A stretch of 64,000 bases of DNA, from the NCBI GenBank assembly GCA_903844155.1, contig CAIMSU010000103.1, forward strand, positions 1 to 64,000. The letters are read 5' to 3'. Made by a program: the position numbers and the translations under genes. This DNA is from an uncultured Pseudomonadota bacterium (GTDB taxonomy: Bacteria; Myxococcota_A; UBA796; SXON01). Numbering within the stretch: the stretch's first letter is position 1; the number at the start of each line of letters is the position of its first letter. The notes under the pieces were generated by a model. That model searched no databases. It was not told where the DNA came from and worked only from the letters and a program-made list of their open reading frames with translations. Shown here one piece after another: positions 8,131 through 16,292 of the stretch.

Positions 8131-10958
8131 GATTCCTCCTGCGTCGCTTCGTCGATGTCTTCGGCGTCCCCATCGTCGTCCCAGGCTTCCTGGTCGTCGT
8201 CCGAGTCGAGCCAGGCTGGATGTTGCGGGTCCGCAGGACCGAGCGGGCCGATGGTAGGGCCGGGCGTGAACGGGCCGGGATCGCGGGGATCGTTGGTCAT
8301 CTTGCCGAGTCGCGGGGCGGCTGTGAGTGGGGTGTCAACGGGCTTCCCGAGCGACGCCCCGTTCGACGTGGGGTGGACGTACTCGGCGTTTGTGAAGATG
8401 CAGATCGGCGCCGGCGCCTTGACCGGGTCGGCCGTTCGAACGAGAAACTCAAGCTTGAAGCCGATTCGCGCTTCATCCAGCACCGCAGCGTGAAAGCCAG
8501 CCCACTCCCAGAGCAGGCTGTCACCCGTGGGGTGTGGGTAATGTTGAGCGTCGGTGGTCGAAATGAGCGTCTCGTCGACCAACGGAACGACGGAATAGTA
8601 CTCAAACTCGCTCAAGGACTCCGACGCAAAGGTCACCTCCACCTCGGACGCCAAACCGCTGGTTGGGGCGAAATACTGGTCTACCCAGAACAGGTAAGCG
8701 TAGGTCCAATCGCCGTGCGTGCCGGCCACCAGCTCGAACCGGATGACGGTCAATCCCTCGCCGTTCTCCAGGATCCTCACAGCATCGGAGTCGTTGATCA
8801 ACGCCTTTAGACGACCAAAGGCGAACCAAGCCGGTCGCTGCCAACAATCCGGGTCCTGTTGAAAGTTGTTGCCCGCGCGAAGCTCATTGTGAAGGCTACA
8901 CCCCGATGTCGGTCCCCAGTTCGAGTACGAGCCAGAGGTACCGGTATCCAACGGCTCGCAAAAGGTGAACCAGGAGGAGGAGGCGACGCCCGAGGCTACG
9001 TTGACGGCGAGGGTACGGACCACCATGGATGCCTGAAAAATGGTGGTTGTATCGGCGCAATAGCCTGAACCCAGCGCTGCGGTGGTGCTACCAGAGGGGT
9101 TTGGATCGACCGCCGGGAACCCGATCTCCCCCAACGTGATGTCGAACGTGATCCCAAGCGGATCGCAGACGGCGCGCAGGCCGTCGCGGAAGGTATGGAT
9201 GTCCCGCGCCTGCCGCGCGGCGTCCGCGTAGAGTCGATAGTTGCCGGAAGTATTGTCCTGGAACGTCCCGGTCTCGTTATGATCCGACCCATGGTACCAG
9301 TGGTATCCGAGTTCATGAACAAGGTCCGCAGCGGTCAGACCGAGAGTGTCTATCCCCAAGGGCGAGGCTGGCGGCCAGGAAAAGCCTGCCAACGTGCAGG
9401 CCGCAGTCCACGCTCGGACCGCCGCTCCTGGCACCGCCGCAGTCTGGATTTCGCGCCACCAACCTATCTCCGTGTCCATCGCCTGTACCACGGCGCCAAG
9501 CCACGACACGCCCTCCGCAAAATCGTCCTCGCCAGCGTCGTCTTTGTGCCACGACGCCAACTCCGCGACCCGAAACCGCATCTTCGGCAACAGGTTCCGG
9601 ATCGGGCCGGCGATGAGCGCACAGTAGCGCCCCGCCTCCGCTGCACCTTGCGCGATCACGTGGGACGTTGAACCGGCATCGGTCACTGGCGAGCCGGTCG
9701 GCCAGAAGCCGTTCAGCTCGTTCCCAAGCTCGATCGCCGCAACGACATGGTAGACCTCGAGGCCGATCCCAAGGTCCCCGAGGGCGAGGTGGAACTGCGC
9801 CAGCCACTCGCCGATACCTGTCGCAAACGCCGCGATCGCCAGACTTTTTCGCCGCGCACACTCCTCGCGGTAGGCAGTGGCGTCCGAAGGGTATGACCCG
9901 TCCCCCGCGACCGTGTCGCCGGTCGGCCAGACGTTCACTGCGTAGAGTTCATGATGCTGAGCCGCGGAGGTCGCGTCCGCAGAAGCAGCCGCCGGGAAGG
10001 CATACGCCGGGTCCCAGTAATCCCAGTAGAGCGGATCCCACCCGTCCGTGCCGGGAATGAGCATTCCGGACTGCCAGCTCGGCTGGCCTGCCCTCACGTC
10101 GCCCCAGCTCGTTGTGTAGGGCCCGCCGGGGTGAGCGCTGGTCCGAAAGGGGCTGGTAGCAGCGCTCGCCGTAAGGGTTGCGGTCGGCTTGCTCACCCCC
10201 CAGTTCAACTTGTCACCGCCGCCGCGGTTGAACGGGGTGAGGTTGACCTTCAGCCCGAGGAACAGACACTTATGGAGGAGCTGGGCGCAGAAGGCCAAGC
10301 GCCCGTAGCCCAGCCCGGTGGTCGGGTCGACCCGGATGTTCTGCAGGATCTCCGATGGGGGCGGAACCACGGCCCCGTTGTCCCAGATGGGCTTTCCAGC
10401 CGCGTACGAGCCGTTCGGGTTGAGTACCTTCGGGTCCGGGTTCGGGTTCGGAAAAAGGCAGCCCCAATAGACATCGCACGCCTCCACGCGCCGGAGGGTG
10501 TCCCCGCCCATGTCCGCGATGTCGGCGGCGATGTCGCCGTAGGTCCCGAGGCGGTGCTCGTCGCTGTCTTGTGTCCCGTCATCGCGCGGGTACACGCCCT
10601 CGGCCACCCCGAACCGGTACGTGCCGGCCATCGCGCCCACCCCAAACCCGACCGCGTCCAACTCTCGCTCCTCGCGTCGGCTCGCGCCACGCCGCGCGTG
10701 CATGACCCCAGAAATCAACGAGGCCGCAACGGCTTCGTCCGCCGCCGACCAATGCGCGTGCGGCTCGACGCCGCGCGCGCGCAGGGCGGCGAACAGCTTC
10801 CGGACCGTCGTCGACCCGGTCCATTCGGGCCGCCGAACCTCGATATCCAGCACGGAGCAGCCCGGTCCGCCCGGCGTCAGGAGCGCCCCCGCGTCCCTCG
10901 CCGCCGCCCCGTGCGCCTTGGACCAGTCGATCGGCTCGATCCGCCCGAATTGGCTCAC
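8127..10958 (-). CDS. Glycoside hydrolase-like protein (clan GH-A TIM-barrel type)
   Basis: 943 residues from a GTG at 10958. The ORF track extends it about 115 residues upstream to 11303, but that extension is Arg/Ser-rich and is the shadow of the next gene. IELGNELNGFW carries an Asn-Glu pair (Glu about 414) like the acid/base of clan GH-A. LGEIGFPA carries a second Glu (about 611) in the position of the nucleophile. Between them lies YHWYHGSDHNETGTFQ. The C-terminal third is likely a beta-sandwich, ending in an acidic tail (SDDDQEAWDDDGDAEDIDE). No signal peptide is visible, which is odd for a glycan-active enzyme. Substrate unknown. It forms a unit with the genes on either side (28-base gap upstream, ATGA overlap downstream). 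Confidence 0.6.
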   Translation of the reverse strand: MSQFGRIEPIDWSKAHGAAARDAGALLTPGGPGCSVLDIEVRRPEWTGSTTVRKLFAALRARGVEPHAHWSAADEAVAASLISGVMHARRGASRREERELDAVGFGVGAMAGTYRFGVAEGVYPRDDGTQDSDEHRLGTYGDIAADIADMGGDTLRRVEACDVYWGCLFPNPNPDPKVLNPNGSYAAGKPIWDNGAVVPPPSEILQNIRVDPTTGLGYGRLAFCAQLLHKCLFLGLKVNLTPFNRGGGDKLNWGVSKPTATLTASAATSPFRTSAHPGGPYTTSWGDVRAGQPSWQSGMLIPGTDGWDPLYWDYWDPAYAFPAAASADATSAAQHHELYAVNVWPTGDTVAGDGSYPSDATAYREECARRKSLAIAAFATGIGEWLAQFHLALGDLGIGLEVYHVVAAIELGNELNGFWPTGSPVTDAGSTSHVIAQGAAEAGRYCALIAGPIRNLLPKMRFRVAELASWHKDDAGEDDFAEGVSWLGAVVQAMDTEIGWWREIQTAAVPGAAVRAWTAACTLAGFSWPPASPLGIDTLGLTAADLVHELGYHWYHGSDHNETGTFQDNTSGNYRLYADAARQARDIHTFRDGLRAVCDPLGITFDITLGEIGFPAVDPNPSGSTTAALGSGYCADTTTIFQASMVVRTLAVNVASGVASSSWFTFCEPLDTGTSGSYSNWGPTSGCSLHNELRAGNNFQQDPDCWQRPAWFAFGRLKALINDSDAVRILENGEGLTVIRFELVAGTHGDWTYAYLFWVDQYFAPTSGLASEVEVTFASESLSEFEYYSVVPLVDETLISTTDAQHYPHPTGDSLLWEWAGFHAAVLDEARIGFKLEFLVRTADPVKAPAPICIFTNAEYVHPTSNGASLGKPVDTPLTAAPRLGKMTNDPRDPGPFTPGPTIGPLGPADPQHPAWLDSDDDQEAWDDDGDAEDIDEATQEES

Positions 10959-10986
10959 GGCCGCTCCACGTCGCGATCCTCGCCCA

Positions 10987-11415
10987 CTACGTCCGCAACC
11001 GGAACGCCCCGGCGGCGGTGACGTAGCCACTCTCGATGTTCGTGCCCGAGGCGTTCTGCACCGCCAGCGCGTAGCGCATCTTGACGCCGAGCTTGGTGAC
11101 GTCGTTGAAGTCGGCCTGGATCGTGGGCGCGGCGCTGCCGGCTGCGGTGAAGGCAAACAGCGCGAACGGCGCCGACCACACCCGCGCGTCGATGCTCCAA
11201 TACCCGACGATCTGCCACTGGAACTGCGGCGTGACGTTGTCGCCGTGCGTGTGGAAGCTGATCGCCTCCACGTGGGGTCCAAGGTCAGTGCCGTCAGCGA
11301 CATCGATGTCGATGTAGCGCGGTGTCGCGACGAGGCCGTTGGTCTGGGCGAAGTACTCGAACAAAAACGGGATCACGCGGACTTTGCCGGTTCCCTGGGT
11401 GAGCTGGAGGGCCAT
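10987..11415 (-). CDS. Conserved-looking protein of unknown function
   Basis: 142 residues with no signal peptide or membrane segment. The composition (many Val, Thr, Phe, Ala; strand-like alternation, for example VEAISFHTHGDNVTPQFQWQIVGYW) suggests an all-beta fold. It lies 28 bases upstream of the glycoside hydrolase-like gene on the same strand, so the two probably form one unit. Both lack export signals. I do not recognise the family. Support for being real comes from its position, clean start, and its frame displacing the apparent N-terminal extension of the next ORF. Confidence 0.6.
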   Translation of the reverse strand: MALQLTQGTGKVRVIPFLFEYFAQTNGLVATPRYIDIDVADGTDLGPHVEAISFHTHGDNVTPQFQWQIVGYWSIDARVWSAPFALFAFTAAGSAAPTIQADFNDVTKLGVKMRYALAVQNASGTNIESGYVTAAGAFRLRT

Positions 11416-11487
11416 TGTGCGGTTCTCGGGGTGGAGCCTCGTCGGCGAGATGCCGGCGATGAACGCAGGTTAGCGTGCCCTAGTCTG

Positions 11488-11694
11488 TCAAGGGGTTTTT
11501 TGGTCTTTTTTCATGGCCCCCCGCTCACCCTTGTCGGCGACGCTGTCCGACTCGTCGGCGTCGGTGTCGGCCGCGGAGTCCGGGACGGAGTCGGAGAAGG
11601 AGTCCGCGGAGGTTGAATCCGCGGTTGAAACAACTGAATCGGGCGGCAGTGCCGTGCGGCAAGCGACAAGGAGGGCGAGCAAACCGAGGGTCAT
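11488..11694 (-). CDS. Small lipoprotein with Ser/Asp/Thr-rich tail
   Basis: 68 residues. It begins MTLGLLALLVAC, a short hydrophobic stretch and lipobox, and then is nearly all Ser, Asp, Thr, Ala and Val (STADSTSADSFSDSV), ending in a Lys/Gln-rich tail. It overlaps the upstream membrane-protein gene by four bases (ATGA). This supports it although the ORF track shows only a longer, wrong start. The disordered acidic linker matches the other lipoproteins of this window, here with no folded domain. A TTGACA at 11486-11491 overlaps its stop codon and could be a -35 box for the genes downstream, but no good -10 follows. Function unknown. Confidence 0.5.
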   Translation of the reverse strand: MTLGLLALLVACRTALPPDSVVSTADSTSADSFSDSVPDSAADTDADESDSVADKGERGAMKKDQKTP

Positions 11695-12092
11695 GGAGCC
11701 ATCGTAGCCCCAACCCCCATCCCCGCCCACACCAGGATCAGCGGCACCCAGAGCACCAGCGCGTCGGGGTTGTCGTTGAGCGCCGCCGCCAGCAGGATCA
11801 ACGCGCCAAATCCGTGGCTCACGAGGACGAACCGTCGCAACCAGAGCGGTGGGCGACGCACGTTGAGCAGCAGCAGGCCCCCGCTGACACCGCAGGCGAA
11901 CGCCGCGACGACCACCAGGAGAGCGAGGAAGGCCAGCGCACCGCCCGACCACATCCCCGCGTAGCTCCCACACAATCCCACAAACGCCCCGCCGACCACG
12001 TCCACCACACCGACCGTCACGCGGAGCAGAACCCGGAGCACGGGCGTTCGGGAGGGCTCGCCAGGGTCGCTTGGCGGGTGGGACCCGGACAT
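11691..12092 (-). CDS. Multi-pass membrane protein of unknown function
   Basis: 133 residues. After a polar, Pro/Ser-rich N-terminus there are about four hydrophobic segments (VTVGVVDVVGGAFVGLCG, ALAFLALLVVVAAFACG, GFGALILLAAALN, ALVLWVPLILVWAGMG). It begins one base after the stop of the CarboxypepD_reg-like gene and overlaps the next lipoprotein gene by ATGA, so it sits in the middle of a tight minus-strand operon. No family recognised. Confidence 0.6.
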   Translation of the reverse strand: MSGSHPPSDPGEPSRTPVLRVLLRVTVGVVDVVGGAFVGLCGSYAGMWSGGALAFLALLVVVAAFACGVSGGLLLLNVRRPPLWLRRFVLVSHGFGALILLAAALNDNPDALVLWVPLILVWAGMGVGATMAP

Positions 12093-12093
12093 C

Positions 12094-12765
12094 TCAGTGC
12101 GGCAGCCGGTCGAGCGTGTCAGAGTCCAGAACCGTGGTGTGAGAGGCCTTGCTGGTGTCGACCACCCCTGGCGTGTCGACCATCATCCCCACGAAGGCCA
12201 GCCCGGAGCGCATGTTCACGACGATACGGCTGGCCTTTTCGAGCTTCGCCGGCACGACGACGGGGTCCAAGCCGCCATACGCAAAGCTCCACACCCACTT
12301 TCCGGGCGGCAGACCGTGAAAAACCACGCCGCCGTCGTCGTCCGTGGTCCCCGAGACCGCTGTGCCTCCCGGCCCGGTGCCCGTCACCGCCACGCCGGGG
12401 ATGGGAAGCTCCGTCTCGTCCTGAACGACCACGGTCACGTCGCCCGCAGCCCCGGCGACCTCGCGCACGTCGACGTTCTCGCGACATTCGCCAGGCGGAG
12501 GCGTGACGACGTCGTGCTTGGGTCCACACGCGGCCAGCCCGACCGCGAGCGCGGCCGCGTGCAGCACCCGCCCGTCAAAAGCGCGACGCACCTGCACACA
12601 CAAGCGACCTGGACCCGCAACCGCGCGCTCGGCCTCATCCTCCGTCATCGCGGAGAGGTTGACGACGACGTGGTCGCACGTGGCACAGCGTCGCTCTCGC
12701 TCACCCGGCGCCAGGCGAATCGTGGGGTCCGGGCAGGGACCGGCGATGACGACGGGGGTCCGCAT
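12094..12765 (-). CDS. Carboxypeptidase-regulatory-like protein, ends at a TonB-plug-like segment
   Basis: 223 residues. The N-terminus has a CxxC motif in a sequence (RRCATCDHVVVNLSAMTEDEAERAV) known to me from proteins that carry CarboxypepD_reg domains. A hydrophobic stretch ending LAACG follows. Next comes a beta-sandwich module (VTVVVQDETELPIPGVAVTGTG ... TTDDDGGVVFHGLPPGKWV). The last residues (VVDTSKASHTTVLDSDTLDRLPH) look like the opening of a TonB-receptor plug, but the protein stops there. It lies 3 bases after the VOC gene and one base before the next gene. The start is ATG 12765. Confidence 0.6.
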   Translation of the reverse strand: MRTPVVIAGPCPDPTIRLAPGERERRCATCDHVVVNLSAMTEDEAERAVAGPGRLCVQVRRAFDGRVLHAAALAVGLAACGPKHDVVTPPPGECRENVDVREVAGAAGDVTVVVQDETELPIPGVAVTGTGPGGTAVSGTTDDDGGVVFHGLPPGKWVWSFAYGGLDPVVVPAKLEKASRIVVNMRSGLAFVGMMVDTPGVVDTSKASHTTVLDSDTLDRLPH

Positions 12766-12768
12766 CGC

Positions 12769-13404
12769 CTATCCGGCCGCCTGGAACACGCAAAACGCCG
12801 CCCCCTGTGGGTCCAGCAACGTGTCAAAGGACCCAAACCCTGACGCCTCCACGTCGGCAGCCTCCACGCGCGCGCCCAACCCCAACGCCCGCTCCCGCAC
12901 GGCGTGTCGATCCGCGACGAGTACGTGGCAGAGCCACTGATCGTGGGTCCCCGACACCAGCGAACCGACCTGCTCCTCGCCCCGCCAGAGTCCCCCGCGG
13001 GCCGGCACGGTCAACCCAACGGTCGCCGCCAGCCACGCCCCCGAGGCCGAAACATCGGTGGACTCCAGGATGTGCCACACAAACAGGTCCCGCCCCTCCG
13101 CCGCCGAGGCGACCGTCGGCACCCCGCGAGGATCGAGCAGGACAATCCCCGGTGGACTCTCCGGCCTGCCCGCCACCCGCCCGCCCGCGCTCGCCACCGC
13201 CCGCGCGCAGGCTTCGGGATCGGCCACGCGCACAAAAGGAGCCCAGTGGGGCACGATCTTGCTGTTCCGGACCCCCGCCACGCGCAGGCCGTCGACCGCG
13301 AAACCTTCCCCGGCCAGCTCCCACCCAAGGAGCTGGTGGTAGAAGGTTCGCGCCGCAGCGGCGTCGGAGGTCAGCAATTCGTGCCAGATGAATGGGGAGG
13401 GCAT
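12769..13404 (-). CDS. VOC family (glyoxalase/bleomycin-resistance-like) protein
   Basis: 211 residues with two tandem beta-alpha-beta-beta-beta modules. The first opens FIWHELLTSDAAAARTFYHQLLGWEL and the second DLFVWHILESTDVSASGAWL, each closing near a DPQG or DPRG turn (LLDPQGAAFCVF). This is the usual double-module VOC domain. Which metal-dependent reaction it performs, if any, cannot be read. I chose ATG 13404 because the track's upstream extension is Arg/Gly-rich and runs over the divergent ATPase gene and its control region. It heads a tight minus-strand operon. Confidence 0.75.
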   Translation of the reverse strand: MPSPFIWHELLTSDAAAARTFYHQLLGWELAGEGFAVDGLRVAGVRNSKIVPHWAPFVRVADPEACARAVASAGGRVAGRPESPPGIVLLDPRGVPTVASAAEGRDLFVWHILESTDVSASGAWLAATVGLTVPARGGLWRGEEQVGSLVSGTHDQWLCHVLVADRHAVRERALGLGARVEAADVEASGFGSFDTLLDPQGAAFCVFQAAG

Positions 13405-13445
13405 GGTGGAAGCGTAGCGCGGTTGCCGGACGCAACCGCCTTTGT

Positions 13446-13492
13446 GTTCCGATCTGGGGTAGTCAGTTCCTATTTGTGGTACAAATCGGAAC
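13446..13492. promoter_or_regulatory. Operator-like cluster of three half-sites upstream of the ATPase gene
   Basis: Positions 13466-13492 form a near-perfect 27-base palindrome: GTTCCTATTTG and CAAATCGGAAC around a 5-base centre, with one mismatched pair. A third direct half-site, GTTCCGATCTG, lies exactly 20 bases upstream at 13446. The palindrome ends one base before the ATPase ATG (13494) and lies between divergent starts (13404 minus, 13494 plus). The array looks like a repressor site. A role as an mRNA hairpin masking the start is also possible. Confidence 0.5.
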
Positions 13493-13493
13493 C

Positions 13494-14642
13494 ATGTACA
13501 CCCGTTTGCAGCCGATCCCCGACCGCAGCTTCTTCCTCTTCGGCCCGCGCGGCACGGGCAAGTCGACTTGGCTCCACCAGCAGCTCCCCGAATCCCCGTG
13601 GTTCGACCTGCTGGACTCGGAGGTGTACCTTGACCTGCTCGCCAACCCCGCACGGTTGGAGCGTCGGCTCCCGAGCGGGCACGCCGGCTGGGTGGTGATC
13701 GACGAGGTCCAGAGGGTCCCGGAGCTGCTCAACGAGGTCCACCGGCTGATCGAGAGCCGCGGCTTGCGGTTCGCATTGACAGGGTCGAGCGCCCGAAAAC
13801 TGCGACGCGGCGGCGTCAATCTGCTTGCCGGGAGAGCGCTGACCCTGCGGATGCACCCGCTCCTCGCCGGCGAGCTGGGGGAGGCCTGGCAAGCCTCGCG
13901 TGCCGTGAGCATCGGCGCGCTCCCGTTCGCGGTGACCCGCGAGCGCGACGAGGATGCACGGGTGTATCTCCGCGACTACGTGCAGACCTACCTGCGCGAG
14001 GAGGTGCAGGCGGAGGGCCTGACCCGCAACCTGCCGGGCTTCGCGCGGTTCCTGGAGGCGGCAAGCTTCTCACAGGCCGCGCCGCTCAACGTCACCTCGG
14101 TGGCGCGCGAGTGCGCCGTGGAGCGCAAGGTCGTGGAGGACTGGTTCGGCGTGCTGGAGGACCTGCTGCTCGCGGTCCGGCTGCCAGTCTTCTCCCGGCG
14201 AGCGGGGCGAGAGCTGACGCCCCACGCGAAGTTCTTCTACTTCGACGCCGGTGTCTACCGCGCCCTCCGGCCCCGCGGCCCGCTCGACTCCGAGGCCGAC
14301 ATCGATGGCGCGGCGCTCGAAACGGTGCTCTTCCAGGAGATCCGGGGCTACAACGACGTCATGGCGCTCGGCTACGATCTTTCGCATTGGCGCACGCGAA
14401 ACGGCGAGGAGGTCGACCTCGTGGCCTACGGAGCCCGCGGCCTGCAGGCGTTCGGGGTCAAGCGCTCCTCTCGCGTCCGATCGGAGGATCTCCGTGGACT
14501 TCGGGCATTCGGAGAGGATTATCCACCCGCGCAACGCTGGCTCCTGTACGGGGGCGACCGCGCGTATCTGGAGGACGGCATCTCCATCCTGCCCTTCGCG
14601 GAAGGGATCCGGCGGCTTCCGGGGATCCTCGCCGGGCCGTGA
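13494..14642 (+). CDS. AAA ATPase with DUF4143 domain
   Basis: 382 residues. Walker A GPRGTGKST is at about residues 17-25, Walker B WVVIDEVQRVPE follows, then a sensor-like FALTGSSARKLRRGGVNLLAGRA. The C-terminal half carries the DUF4143 domain with its nuclease-like core (FYFDAGVYRALR, HWRTRNGEEVDLVA, FGVKRSSRVR), as in the common AAA_14/DUF4143 proteins of uncertain function. The start is ATG 13494, directly after a strong palindrome; the upstream extension in the track would translate the operator. It converges on the SGNH hydrolase gene with a 21-base gap. Confidence 0.85.
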   Translation: MYTRLQPIPDRSFFLFGPRGTGKSTWLHQQLPESPWFDLLDSEVYLDLLANPARLERRLPSGHAGWVVIDEVQRVPELLNEVHRLIESRGLRFALTGSSARKLRRGGVNLLAGRALTLRMHPLLAGELGEAWQASRAVSIGALPFAVTRERDEDARVYLRDYVQTYLREEVQAEGLTRNLPGFARFLEAASFSQAAPLNVTSVARECAVERKVVEDWFGVLEDLLLAVRLPVFSRRAGRELTPHAKFFYFDAGVYRALRPRGPLDSEADIDGAALETVLFQEIRGYNDVMALGYDLSHWRTRNGEEVDLVAYGARGLQAFGVKRSSRVRSEDLRGLRAFGEDYPPAQRWLLYGGDRAYLEDGISILPFAEGIRRLPGILAGP

Positions 14643-14663
14643 CGCGCGCCAAGCGCGCCACCT

Positions 14664-15842
14664 TCAGCGCTGGTCTCGCGCCCCTGACCCGCGGGCGAGC
14701 GCCTCCCGGATCCCCGGGACGACCGCCATGGCGATCTGCTGCGCACCCGTGGGGCTCGTATGGACCGGGTCCACGAACCACGCCCCCCGTTGGTAGCCAC
14801 CATCCAACGCCGCCAGGTCCACAACGACCAGGTGATGGCTCTGGCCAACGTCGCGGATGATGGCGTCGGCGCTCAAGGGGGCCCGCACCGGTGCAGCGTC
14901 GAGCCGCAGCGCTCCCGCCCAGAGCGCCGCGCGCGCAGCGGGATCCGTCGTGGAGTGGGCCCGGTAGAACGCCTCGATCGACGTGCCGGGACAGAGTCGG
15001 GAGGCAACGCCGGCGAGGGCGAAGGTGTTGAAATGGGGCGGGAGGGCGCCGCGAGGGGGCAGGTTGGCCGCGCACTGGGGCGCGCTGTGCACGTAGACGC
15101 CGGTTGGCGGGTGGTCAAAGCTCCGGAACAACGTGGTCAACACCATGGGGACGGCGGTGCTCTCGGCGACCTCCGTCAGCTCGGTCCGGAAGCGCGCGTC
15201 GACCTTGTCGACGTTCCGGATCGCAAAGTCGTCGGAGATCGCAAGCACCCCGGGGTCCGGGGACTGGCTCCGAAGGCGGCTGAGGGGCGAGAGCCACTGG
15301 TGGATCCACGAGTGCGAGAGGACCTGCTCCAATGGCAACGTCCAAAGCGTGACGGCCCGGATCGAGCCGTCGAACACCGACTCGTTGTAGTCGTTGTGGC
15401 CGGTCATCACGACGATGGCATCCGGCTTGAACGGCCCAATCTCCGTGATGAGCCGCCAGACGCCCGCTGTGGAGTAGCCCGGGATCCCCAGGTTCACGAC
15501 CTGCAAGTCCGGTGCGAGCTCGGCCACCCACGAGGGAAAGTTTCCGTCCCGCGGCGTGGGGACCCCCATTCGCACGGTAGAACCGCCCAGAACCACCACC
15601 CGCGGCCGCCCGTCCGGGGCCGGCACAGGCACCGATAGGCGGCGATCAAACGGACAGACGAGCCCGGCGCTGTCGATGCGGCACTGACCGATTCGCGAGT
15701 AGCCCTTGCTCGGCGGAGGCTCACCGGAGACGAGGTGTGCAACGCCCTCGATGGCCCCGAAGGCGCCCACCGTCGTCAGAAGGCCGAATATAACGCTGCG
15801 AACCGTGCGATTCACGGAGCAAGCCCGGCATGCGAGGGGCAC
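14664..15842 (-). CDS. Membrane-anchored SGNH/GDSL-type hydrolase
   Basis: 392 residues. One N-terminal membrane helix (VIFGLLTTVGAFGAIEGVAHLV) anchors an SGNH domain: block I VVLGGSTVRMG (nucleophile Ser), a Gly block (NLGIPGYSTAG), block III GHNDYNE, and block V WFVDPVHTSPTG with the catalytic Asp-His pair. Such enzymes are esterases or acyltransferases acting on glycans or lipids at the envelope; the substrate is not evident. The GTG at 15842 follows the track; GTG 15815 (VNRTVRSV) is equally plausible because neither has a good ribosome-binding site. Confidence 0.75.
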   Translation of the reverse strand: MPLACRACSVNRTVRSVIFGLLTTVGAFGAIEGVAHLVSGEPPPSKGYSRIGQCRIDSAGLVCPFDRRLSVPVPAPDGRPRVVVLGGSTVRMGVPTPRDGNFPSWVAELAPDLQVVNLGIPGYSTAGVWRLITEIGPFKPDAIVVMTGHNDYNESVFDGSIRAVTLWTLPLEQVLSHSWIHQWLSPLSRLRSQSPDPGVLAISDDFAIRNVDKVDARFRTELTEVAESTAVPMVLTTLFRSFDHPPTGVYVHSAPQCAANLPPRGALPPHFNTFALAGVASRLCPGTSIEAFYRAHSTTDPAARAALWAGALRLDAAPVRAPLSADAIIRDVGQSHHLVVVDLAALDGGYQRGAWFVDPVHTSPTGAQQIAMAVVPGIREALARGSGARDQR

Positions 15843-16087
15843 AAAAGCAAGGTGCGGACCACGACAGCGCCCTACCGTCCCCGCCCGGCCGGGTCAACGC
15901 GCGGGGGCCATGCCCCGCCGCCACCTGGCTGGCCAAGTTGAAGGCGCGACTTCGTGCCCCGCACGAAGCGTGCCTTCGACGCGGTCAGCAGCGGTCGCGC
16001 TCGCCCGAACCTGCGCAGGTGTGGACGGGTCAAGAGAGGTCACGAACACGCGTGGCGGCTCGAAAGCCAAGGCGCGACGAGAATAAA

Positions 16088-16123
16088 CAGCCAACACCGG
16101 ACCGAAGGGGCCGGTGTTGGCTG
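16088..16123 (-). terminator. Intrinsic terminator on the minus strand with no obvious gene
   Basis: A perfect 13-bp stem (CAGCCAACACCGG and CCGGTGTTGGCTG) with a 10-base loop is followed on the minus strand by TTTATTC. This is the form of a Rho-independent terminator reading leftwards. It lies in the 450-base gap (15843-16292) between two divergent genes, where no minus-strand gene should end. It may terminate a small RNA arising at about 16130-16290, act as a leader attenuator for the SGNH gene, or insulate that gene from antisense transcription. Nothing else is supported in this gap. Confidence 0.55.
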
Positions 16124-16292
16124 CACGACGCCGGCCGATTGCAGGTCGCTACGTTACCCTCCGTCAGCCGACGTACCGCCGGCAAAGGTCCCCCATGTCC
16201 CGCTCGCTCTGACTGTCCCCCCAACCCGGGGTTCCCGGGTCCACGCACCGCGAGCGCTGACCGATCTTCGGGGCGTTTGCCCTGGAGATCCA

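Noticed and set aside
8220-8810. Plus-strand ORFs opposite the glycoside hydrolase gene
   Set aside because: Shadows of the minus-strand gene without independent features.
10958-11303. N-terminal extension of the glycoside hydrolase ORF in the track
   Set aside because: The extension is Arg/Ser/Thr-rich and overlaps the better-supported 142-residue gene in another frame; GTG 10958 is a more plausible start.
11463-11491. A full sigma-70 promoter on the minus strand before the 142-residue gene
   Set aside because: TTGACA is present but no acceptable -10 box occurs at 16-18 bases.
15954-16292. N-terminal extension of the acyl-CoA dehydrogenase ORF
   Set aside because: It would translate through a strong terminator hairpin; the family N-terminus and a GGAG site fit ATG 16293.
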